This document shows, piece by piece, positions 7,600 to 11,773 of a stretch of DNA of 11,773 bases (its first letter is position 1; the number at the start of each line of letters is the position of its first letter). The notes beneath the pieces are model-generated. The model saw only the letters and a list, made by a program, of their open reading frames with translations. It ran no database searches and was not told the DNA's origin. The position numbers were made by a program, and so were the translations under genes. This stretch comes from an uncultured Clostridium sp. (GTDB lineage: Bacteria; Bacillota; Clostridia; TANB77; CAG-508): assembly GCA_946496115.1 (NCBI GenBank), contig CAMMFK010000048.1, positions 1 to 11,773 of the forward strand, given 5' to 3'.

Positions 7600-7618
7600 A
7601 AGGGCACTGCCCTTTTTT
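7598..7618 (+). terminator. Intrinsic terminator of the phosphorylase gene
   Basis: AAAAGGGCA (7598-7606) pairs with TGCCCTTTT (7608-7616), leaving a tight loop, and is followed by more T (to 7618). It begins within the TAA stop. Confidence 0.9.
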
Positions 7619-7627
7619 CAGTTTATA

Positions 7628-7854
7628 TTTTTCAGTTTGGGACGGTCCTTTTTTGAAAGAAAGCAAGTTATTGAAAAATCTCAATATATGTTCTCGAACA
7701 TTTCAAGTGAGCGTAGGCGACGCAGGAGCGGAGCGTAACGTGCTTTGCCTTAAGCGAATAGCGACCCGCGCGGCGAAATGAGAGAGAATGTATATTGAGA
7801 TTTTTATTTTATATTGATATTTTTTTTAAAAAGGACCGTCCTCAACTGAAAAAA
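7628..7854. mobile_element. 227-bp nested inverted-repeat element (MITE- or REP-like)
   Basis: The terminal arms 7628-7654 and 7828-7854 are inverted copies differing at two positions near the middle; both carry the GGACGGTCC/GGACCGTCC palindrome flanked by T- or A-runs. Nested inside, 7674-7695 pairs with 7784-7805 (20 of 22). Inside that, CATTTC (7699-7704) pairs with GAAATG (7775-7780). The core 7705-7774 is about 63% G+C (44 of 70 by count), far above the surroundings, and includes the small hairpin GCGT-aggcg-ACGC. There is no reading frame worth reporting and no clear target-site duplication. It sits between the phosphorylase terminator and the pyk promoter. A miniature inverted-repeat transposable element, a REP-type repeat unit or a structured RNA are all possible; I favour the first two. 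Confidence 0.6.
7674..7805. repeat. Inner inverted repeat pair of the nested element
   Basis: A 22-bp arm at 7674-7695 and its inverted copy at 7784-7805 with two mismatches (CA versus TG at the same place). Together with the outer arms the whole region could extrude as a cruciform or fold into one long hairpin RNA on either strand. Confidence 0.75.
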
Positions 7855-7878
7855 TCCCTAAAAAATGTAATAAAATGG

Positions 7879-7907
7879 TTGAACTTGGGTAAAAATAATG
7901 TTATAAT
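7879..7907 (+). promoter_or_regulatory. Sigma-A promoter of pyk with extended -10
   Basis: TTGAAC (7879-7884), a 17-bp spacer and TATAAT (7902-7907), with TGT directly before the -10 (7899-7901) making it an extended -10. The predicted start near 7914 gives a 100-nt leader. Confidence 0.8.
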
Positions 7908-7915
7908 AAATACTG

Positions 7916-7991
7916 CTTAAAAACGGGAGAAGTATAGATAATGTTAATTTCTTAGCTTCAATGCTTTTATTTTTTAAGTAAATATTATCTA
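7916..7991 (+). promoter_or_regulatory. pyk leader with competing stems
   Basis: CTTAAAAA (7916-7923) can pair with TTTTTAAG (7971-7978). TAGATAATGTT (7935-7945) can pair with AATATTATCTA (7981-7991), 11 bp with one G-T pair. The two stems interleave, so they exclude each other unless they form a pseudoknot. The second ends 8 nt before the Shine-Dalgarno. Both stems are A/T-rich and may be weak. Confidence 0.3.
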
Positions 7992-7999
7992 AATTTATG

Positions 8000-8007
8000 A
8001 AAGGAAG
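8000..8007 (+). promoter_or_regulatory. Ribosome binding site that fixes the pyk start at 8015
   Basis: AAAGGAAG lies 7 nt before the ATG at 8015. The in-frame ATG at 7997 immediately precedes this site and has no ribosome binding site itself, so the longer reading (extra MKGSNK) is unlikely. Confidence 0.75.
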
Positions 8008-8014
8008 TAATAAA

Positions 8015-9457
8015 ATGAAAGAAGTAATTAGAAAAACAAAAATTATTGGTACAATAGGACCAGCAAGTGAAAGCGAAGAAATGCTTACAAAACTTATGAA
8101 TGCAGGGTTAAACGTATGCAGAATTAACTTTTCACATGGTGGATACGAAGAAAATGCAGAAAAAATTGCAACAATTAAAAGATGTAGAGAAAAGCTTAAC
8201 TTGCCTATAGCATTAGCTCTTGATACAAAAGGACCAGAAATAAGAACAGGCAAACTAGAATCAGGAGATGAAAAAGTTACAATAACAGAAGGTCAAGAAT
8301 TTACTTTTGTTCATGATGATATAATTGGAAACAATACAAAAACAACAATAAGCTACAAAAACTTATATAAAGATGTTAAACCAGGTTCAACAATATTAGT
8401 TGATGATGGTGCAATAGAATTCAAAGTAAAAGAAGTAAAAGGACAAGATATTGTTTGTATAGCACAAAATACTGGTAGATTAGGTTCAAGAAAAACAATG
8501 AACATACCAGATGCAATAGTTGAATTACCAGCATTAGGCGAAAAAGATATTGACGATATTACAAAAGGCGTAAAAGCAGGATTTGACTATATATTTGCTT
8601 CATTTGTAAGAAGAGCAGATGATGTTAAACAAATTAGAAAATTACTAAATGACAATGGTGGACAAGAAGTTGGAATTATATCTAAAATAGAGAGCCAAGA
8701 AGGTATAGACAACTTCGAAGAAATATTAGCTTTATCTGATGGTATAATGGTAGCTCGTGGAGATATGGGTGTAGAAATACCAATGGAACAAGTTCCAATT
8801 GTTCAAAAACATATTATAAAAAGATGTAATGAAGTTGGAAAACCAGTTATCACAGCAACACAAATGTTAGAATCAATGACTTCAAATCCAAGACCAACAA
8901 GAGCAGAAGTTTCAGACGTTGCAAATGCTGTATATGATTTAACAGGATGCATAATGCTTTCTGGAGAATGTGCAATGGGTAAATATCCAGTTGAATGTGT
9001 TGGAGCAATGAACAAAATTTCAAGAGCTATTGAAGGAAACATTAACTATTGGAAAAGATTTAATAATAAAGGTTGCTTAGTAGACAAAAACGATCTTAAA
9101 GCTAATACAGCTTACTCAGCATGTGTAACAGCAAAAGATATTGAAGCAGATGCAATTGTTGCTTATACACATACAGGGGATACAGCAAACATCTTAGCAG
9201 GATTAAAGCCAGCTTGTCCAGTTTTAGCAATCACAGATAATTTAAAAACATATCACAAATTAGCTTTATCAGCTAATACAACTCCAATTTATATTGAAGC
9301 ACAACAAGATATAGATAGTACTGTAGAAAAGGGAATACTTGAATTTGAAAATAGAGGAATTTTAGAAAAGGGCGATAAAATAGTAATTGCTGGTGGAAAC
9401 AAAATGTTACCATTAGAAAAAGAAAGTCAAGTAATTGGTGGAATTATGAAAATATAA
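8015..9457 (+). CDS. pyk: Pyruvate kinase (480 aa)
   Basis: Transfers phosphate from phosphoenolpyruvate to ADP, the last step of glycolysis, in the cytoplasm. Landmarks, numbered from 8015: KTKIIGTIGPAS at the N-terminus, CRINFSHG at 35-42, DTKGPEIRTG at 70-79, the B-domain around 80-165, the active-site signature IISKIESQEGI at 221-231 with K224 and metal ligand E226, metal ligand D250 in ARGDMG, and ITATQMLESM at 279-288. The segment DTKGPEIRTG carries Thr, Lys, Glu and Thr where K+-dependent enzymes do (rabbit 113, 114, 117, 120), so K+ activation is predicted. The C-terminal domain (~345-480) has the usual length for a short-form enzyme, and the extra PEP-utiliser-like domain of Bacillus pyruvate kinase is absent. 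It has its own promoter and leader and is probably co-transcribed with the YcxB-like gene 16 nt downstream. Confidence 0.97.
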   Translation: MKEVIRKTKIIGTIGPASESEEMLTKLMNAGLNVCRINFSHGGYEENAEKIATIKRCREKLNLPIALALDTKGPEIRTGKLESGDEKVTITEGQEFTFVHDDIIGNNTKTTISYKNLYKDVKPGSTILVDDGAIEFKVKEVKGQDIVCIAQNTGRLGSRKTMNIPDAIVELPALGEKDIDDITKGVKAGFDYIFASFVRRADDVKQIRKLLNDNGGQEVGIISKIESQEGIDNFEEILALSDGIMVARGDMGVEIPMEQVPIVQKHIIKRCNEVGKPVITATQMLESMTSNPRPTRAEVSDVANAVYDLTGCIMLSGECAMGKYPVECVGAMNKISRAIEGNINYWKRFNNKGCLVDKNDLKANTAYSACVTAKDIEADAIVAYTHTGDTANILAGLKPACPVLAITDNLKTYHKLALSANTTPIYIEAQQDIDSTVEKGILEFENRGILEKGDKIVIAGGNKMLPLEKESQVIGGIMKI

Positions 9458-9473
9458 TTGGAAGAGGAATTAT

Positions 9474-9977
9474 ATGGAGAAAGAAAAGACGAAAACTAGA
9501 AGTAGAATTACAAAAGCTGATAGGCTAAGAGCAATAAAAGAAAATGGAAAAGTTAAACTAGATGAAGACAGAATAATTAAAGATATAGAAGAAAATGCTC
9601 TATATATAAATAAAACACAATTAAATGAAAAAATAATAAACGACTTTTATAAATTTTATAAAAGAAAAATAAAAAGAGCAGATTTTTATTCTCTTATATT
9701 TTGTGGAATTATATTAGTAATAATAGGGATTAACTTTTTACTACAAGGAGAGGATTATTTCTTTGGAATTATTTGCAATATAATAATAAATGCATGTATT
9801 ATAGGACTTGGTATATACTTATGTGTATATAGCCTTAAATATCAAAAGTTTGATAAAAAAGAAAGTAAAAAAATTTATAATGATGACATATCAACATACA
9901 TAAATCAGTATTATTTTAGCAATGAAAATGTAGTAATAATAAATAAAGAAGGTAAAACAGAGAAAAAGTATAATTGA
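9474..9977 (+). CDS. YcxB-like membrane protein, interrupted by TGA (167 aa as read)
   Basis: The reading starts at an ATG with GAGG (9464-9467) 6 nt upstream, 16 nt after pyk, so it is likely in the same operon. A basic cytoplasmic N-terminus (~1-68) is followed by two membrane spans (~71-90 and ~97-119), then a soluble part that begins the YcxB-like C-terminal domain. TGA at 9975-9977 stops the frame in mid-domain, after GKTEKKYN. The same frame continues for another 57 codons with sequence that completes the domain (next entry), and a terminator follows only after that second stop. The TGA stands where YcxB-like proteins often have Trp in a W-x-x-I motif, so one TGG-to-TGA change would explain it. 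The function of YcxB proteins is not established. It is either a recent pseudogene, a read-through gene or a sequencing error. Confidence 0.7.
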   Translation: MEKEKTKTRSRITKADRLRAIKENGKVKLDEDRIIKDIEENALYINKTQLNEKIINDFYKFYKRKIKRADFYSLIFCGIILVIIGINFLLQGEDYFFGIICNIIINACIIGLGIYLCVYSLKYQKFDKKESKKIYNDDISTYINQYYFSNENVVIINKEGKTEKKYN

Positions 9978-10151
9978 CTAGATTCAATTTATGAAGCAAA
10001 AAACTTTTATTATATATTATTAACAAAGAATAGTGGATTTGCCATGAGTAAGGATTCTTTTGTAAAAGGAACAGAAAGTGATTTTCATAATTTTATAAAA
10101 GAAAAAATGGGGAAGAATTACAAAAAGAGATGCCATAAAAAAAATAAGTAA
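9978..10151 (+). pseudogene. In-frame C-terminal continuation of the YcxB-like gene past the TGA
   Basis: It reads LDSIYEAKNFYYILLTKNSG, then FAMSKDSF, FHNFIKEKMG and KNYKKR, ending at TAA 10149-10151. The pattern I-(Y)-E-x-K-x-F-Y-x-I, a 'FxxSKDSF' strand and a closing amphipathic helix is what the C-terminal YcxB-like domain looks like. No ATG with a ribosome binding site lies at its start. Joined to the upstream part it gives 225 residues including the TGA position, a sensible family length. Confidence 0.65.
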
Positions 10152-10159
10152 TATACAGA

Positions 10160-10196
10160 AAAAAGCAATCAAGAGAAATAATCTTGATTGCTTTTT
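10160..10196. terminator. Strong bidirectional terminator between the pyk operon and fic
   Basis: A perfect 15-bp stem, 10160-10174 with 10182-10196, and a 7-nt loop. A-runs on the left and T-runs on the right allow termination in both directions. It lies 8 nt after the second stop of the YcxB-like frame and 11 nt beyond the fic stop on the other strand. This placement suggests that the full 225-codon frame, not the shortened one, was the ancestral gene. Confidence 0.9.
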
Positions 10197-10207
10197 GTAT
10201 ATGAAAA

Positions 10208-10798
10208 TTACAACTTAGTCAAACATCTACTAATAACATCTTCTAAATGAGTAGCATTTACAATAGATTCAATACTTGCATTAAGCATCTCTTTAGGGCT
10301 AACATTTTTAACATCAAATGAATAGCCATTTACATATGCAAGCTCTCTAATAAACTCTCTAATAGTTCTACCATTACCTTCTCTAAAAGGATGTAAAACA
10401 TTTAGTTCAGACATATAATATGCAAGCTTTTTAGCCATCTCATCTTTAGACAAATTTTTGAAATTATCTTTTGAAAGTTTATCAAATAAAAATCTTAATT
10501 GTTCTTCAATGTATTCCCATTTTGCAAAGCGAAACGAATCTTTTGCAATATCCTCAGACCTTATTTTACCAGCAAAAGGGTATATATCATAAAATAAAAA
10601 TTTATGTATTGATAAAAAATGATGAATATCAAAATTAGCTATATTCTTATTTTGCATAAGAGTATAAAGTTTTAGAAGAACCAACTTTTTCTCAACTGTT
10701 GCTAATTTTTTATTATCATGAATATCTAATTTATTTACTAAAGTATTGCTATTTGGATAACAATATATTGAATTAACTGCTTCATATAGTTCTGCCAT
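10208..10798 (-). CDS. Fic domain protein, toxin of a Fic/VbhA-type pair (196 aa)
   Basis: Fic proteins transfer AMP or another nucleotide-derived group from a substrate such as ATP to a target protein hydroxyl. The core motif HPFREGNGRTIR is intact at 136-147, with catalytic H136, acidic E140 and anion-binding GNGR. Upstream are YPFAGKIR at 73-80 and the flap region KDSFRFA at 86-92 that docks target proteins. No inhibitory helix motif (S/T-x-x-x-E-G/N) is seen in the protein, which places it with class I Fic proteins, controlled by a separate antitoxin; a VbhA-like gene lies directly upstream. By analogy with VbhT the target may be DNA gyrase/topoisomerase IV; this is inference. The ATG has only a distant AAAGG (14 nt away), in the loop of a weak AAAAGA/TCTTTT stem, so translation may be low. 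Confidence 0.92.
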   Translation of the reverse strand: MAELYEAVNSIYCYPNSNTLVNKLDIHDNKKLATVEKKLVLLKLYTLMQNKNIANFDIHHFLSIHKFLFYDIYPFAGKIRSEDIAKDSFRFAKWEYIEEQLRFLFDKLSKDNFKNLSKDEMAKKLAYYMSELNVLHPFREGNGRTIREFIRELAYVNGYSFDVKNVSPKEMLNASIESIVNATHLEDVISRCLTKL

Positions 10799-10824
10799 AA
10801 GTAAAAGACCAACCTTTCTTTTGT

Positions 10825-10850
10825 AATAATTTTATTTAAATAAAATTATT
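10825..10850. repeat. 26-bp perfect palindrome of A/T only in the toxin leader
   Basis: Bases 10825-10837 are the exact reverse complement of 10838-10850, centred on TTTAAA, with no G or C. It lies 27 nt upstream of the fic start on the minus strand. It may be an operator, or an RNA hairpin that limits toxin translation. A second, 6-bp pair ATTTGC/GCAAAT (10848-10853 with 10865-10870) overlaps its end. Confidence 0.7.
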
Positions 10851-10888
10851 TGCATTTCACAAACGCAAATTTATTGAAGTATAAAAGA

Positions 10889-10925
10889 AATAAAAGCAGA
10901 AAATTAATTTAATTCTGCTTTTATT
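10889..10925. terminator. Terminator-like hairpin at the end of the antitoxin gene
   Basis: A 13-bp stem, 10889-10901 with 10913-10925, and an 11-nt loop that contains most of the antitoxin stop region (10904-10906). On the minus strand the 3' arm is TTCTGCTTTTATTT, followed by more T-rich sequence. It lies between antitoxin and toxin, so partial termination would give more antitoxin than toxin mRNA. Confidence 0.65.
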
Positions 10926-11074
10926 ATGCTTGTAATAGCATCGCCTAAAGACATTTCATTGTTAGAATATTTTCTTAACATAGAAATATCATCATCATTT
11001 ATATAAATATTTTCAATTGCCAAATCGTTTTTAATATTAGCTAAATCTTTATTAAATTTTTCTTCGAAATTCAT
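10904..11074 (-). CDS. VbhA-like antitoxin of the Fic toxin (56 aa)
   Basis: The product runs MNFEEKFNKDLANIKNDLAI, then ENIYINDDDI, SMLRKYSNNEMSLGDAI and TSIIKAELN. The size, helical character, and the 'ENIYI-x(3)-DI-x-x-L-x(4)-N-x-E-x-S-x-x-x-AI' layout match VbhA-type antitoxins, whose first helix inserts into the Fic active site. The inhibitory motif of that helix is S/T-x-x-x-E-G/N; here the aligned residues are D17-L-A-I-E21-N22, so the Glu and Asn are kept but Asp replaces Ser/Thr. AAAGG (complement of 11086-11090) lies 11 nt upstream of the ATG. It is the first gene of a two-gene operon with fic, with a 105-nt gap. Identity rests on pattern and context; the family is short and divergent. 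Confidence 0.75.
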   Translation of the reverse strand: MNFEEKFNKDLANIKNDLAIENIYINDDDISMLRKYSNNEMSLGDAITSIIKAELN

Positions 11075-11100
11075 CTTATTAAATTCCTTTCAAAAATAAA

Positions 11101-11148
11101 ATATATATGTATGGTGTGCTTTTGAGCTTAACAACCACACATATATAT
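11101..11148. repeat. Operator-like inverted repeat downstream of the antitoxin promoter
   Basis: A 15-bp imperfect inverted repeat, 11101-11115 with 11134-11148, one mismatch (a G-U pair in minus-strand RNA), and an 18-nt centre. The right arm overlaps the -10 box by two bases and covers the expected transcription start near 11140, a place where an autoregulating toxin-antitoxin complex could bind. Confidence 0.55.
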
Positions 11149-11175
11149 TATACCACATTTTAATGAAAAAATCAA
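11147..11175 (-). promoter_or_regulatory. Promoter of the antitoxin-fic operon
   Basis: On the minus strand TTGATT (complement of 11170-11175), a 17-bp spacer and TATAAT (complement of 11147-11152). The leader to the antitoxin ATG is about 65 nt. Confidence 0.7.
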
Positions 11176-11203
11176 ATTTAATATTTACAAAACAGTATAA
11201 AGT

Positions 11204-11551
11204 TTAGCATTTACAATCATTATCGTTGTTGTTCATATTGCAATTTCCCATTGTAAAGCATCTTCTTTCTGTAAGTTTATCTTGCACTCCACGTAGAGCT
11301 TCACCAAATCTTTGGAAGTGAACTATTTCTCTTTCTCTTAAAAAGCGCAATGCATCTACAACATCAGCATTATCTTTGCATAAATTAATTAATTTTTCAT
11401 AAGTAGCGCGAGCCTTTTGTTCTGCACTAAGGTCCTCTTGTAAGTTTGCAATAGGGTCACCCTTACAAGCTAAGCAATTAGCGTCAAAAGGGAAACCAGC
11501 AGCAGCTTGAGGATATACATCTAATCCATGTGGTGTGTGTTTGTTATCTAT
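11204..11551 (-). pseudogene. cotJC: CotJC / manganese-catalase-like spore coat protein, N-terminal half missing
   Basis: 115 residues are readable from IDNKHTPHGLDVYPQAAAGF through GDPIANLQEDLSAEQKARAT and FLREREIVHFQRFGEAL to a Cys/Asn-rich tail and TAA. YPQAAAG, GDPIA-L-EDL-AEQKAR-TYE and RFLRERE-VHFQRFGEAL are hallmarks of CotJC, a spore-coat-associated member of the dimanganese catalase family. The Glu and Glu/His ligands of the second half of the four-helix bundle are present. Full CotJC proteins are about 190-200 residues; the first half with its metal ligands is absent. The frame stays open upstream only to a TAA at 11579-11581 and has no start codon or ribosome binding site, so the gene is cut near 11551-11575. 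An ATG at the PHG codons is out of frame. Either the gene is interrupted by an insertion and its start lies beyond the window, or it is a remnant. The tail ending DNDCKC is unusual for the family. Confidence 0.8.
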
Positions 11552-11773
11552 CCTAAAAGAAAAAATATATGTAACTACTTATTTTGTACGAAAAATTTTA
11601 TGCCTATACTTTTTGTAGTCATTTGTTTATTACCTTGCAAGAGATATGCAGAACCTCTATAAAAGTTCTTGGTTTGGCAAGCCGATGCTATAAAGTTTGC
11701 TCGTATTCGTATAGACAGTCTATTTATACAAAATGCGTGAGTGAGATTTTAGAACACAGACTCACAATAATAA
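11552..11773. other. Non-coding, inverted-repeat-rich sequence abutting the broken cotJC
   Basis: No credible gene in any frame. Short inverted repeats seen: ACTAC/GTAGT (about 11574-11578 with 11615-11619), AGAAC/GTTCT (11650-11654 with 11663-11667), CTTG/CAAG (11668-11671 with 11678-11681), ATAGAC-a-GTCTAT (11711-11723) and GTGAGT/ACTCAC (11737-11742 with 11760-11765). Such density fits the end of an IS200/IS605-type element with its associated RNA, a self-splicing intron or a structured leader, but no diagnostic motif was found. On the minus strand a short frame YYCESVF ends in TAA near the window edge and could be the tail of a further gene. Confidence 0.3.

Noticed and set aside
7858..8253. 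Minus-strand frame of 131 codons over the pyk promoter and start
   Set aside because: It runs antisense through the pyk promoter, leader and conserved pyk N-terminus, and is Leu/Ile/Ser-rich as expected for a reverse reading of A-rich codons.
8803..9042. Minus-strand frame of 79 codons in pyk
   Set aside because: Antisense to the most conserved active-site region of pyruvate kinase; no start signal.
9975..10020. TGA as selenocysteine codon
   Set aside because: No SECIS-like hairpin is visible just after the TGA, and the family has no Cys or Sec at this place; Trp is the natural residue.
9474..10151. Genetic code with TGA read as Trp throughout
   Set aside because: All other genes use TGG for Trp and none contains an internal TGA; one site does not support a changed code.
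11552..11773. Group II intron, tmRNA or tRNA in the block next to cotJC
   Set aside because: No domain V-like hairpin, no GUGCG 5' end, no tmRNA ends and no tRNA arm pattern were found. A group I intron or IS-associated RNA could not be excluded and is left as a finding.
1..11773. CRISPR array, rRNA or tRNA genes
   Set aside because: No regularly spaced direct repeats, rRNA-like segments or tRNA cloverleaf motifs were seen on either strand.

Overview
The window is very AT-rich, has strong Shine-Dalgarno sites (AAAGG/AAGGAGG), ends every complete gene but one with TAA, and uses many intrinsic terminators. With a CotJC-type spore-coat gene remnant and a small Cys-rich membrane protein, this points to a low-GC, probably spore-forming Firmicute of the class Clostridia. 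No gene allows a species call.

Left part (1-4845): the Lys/Ala-rich tail of an unidentified gene with its terminator; a 526-residue coiled-coil protein of unknown function with a good promoter; a perfect 17-bp inverted repeat shared with the convergent gene; and, on the minus strand, an 824-residue peptidase-U32-family protein (RlhA/YdcP-like) with two cysteine clusters. A 46-residue Cys-rich, one-span membrane protein is divergent from it, followed by a terminator and a short orphan reading frame.

Centre (4846-10200): carbohydrate metabolism. An alpha-glucan phosphorylase gene (glgP type) lies behind a consensus promoter whose -35 box sits in a palindrome, with a leader that can form alternative hairpins. 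After its terminator comes a 227-bp nested inverted-repeat element with a GC-rich core, resembling a MITE or REP-type element. Pyruvate kinase (pyk) follows with its own promoter and structured leader, then a YcxB-like membrane protein 16 nt downstream. The phosphorylase releases glucose-1-phosphate from storage glucan, and pyruvate kinase closes the glycolytic route using it. The YcxB-like frame is interrupted by one TGA where the family would take a Trp, and the homologous reading continues in frame for 57 codons.

Right part (10200-11773), all on the minus strand: a VbhA-like antitoxin and a Fic toxin form a toxin-antitoxin pair, with an unusual 105-nt spacer holding a terminator-like hairpin and a 26-bp palindrome. 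Upstream is a CotJC/manganese-catalase-like gene whose N-terminal half is missing: homology stops near 11551, and the last 220 bp are non-coding and rich in short inverted repeats. This looks like the end of an inserted element or another rearrangement, and it cannot be resolved inside the window.

The best leads are the TGA-interrupted ycxB, the nested palindromic element, the Fic/antitoxin arrangement and the broken cotJC.
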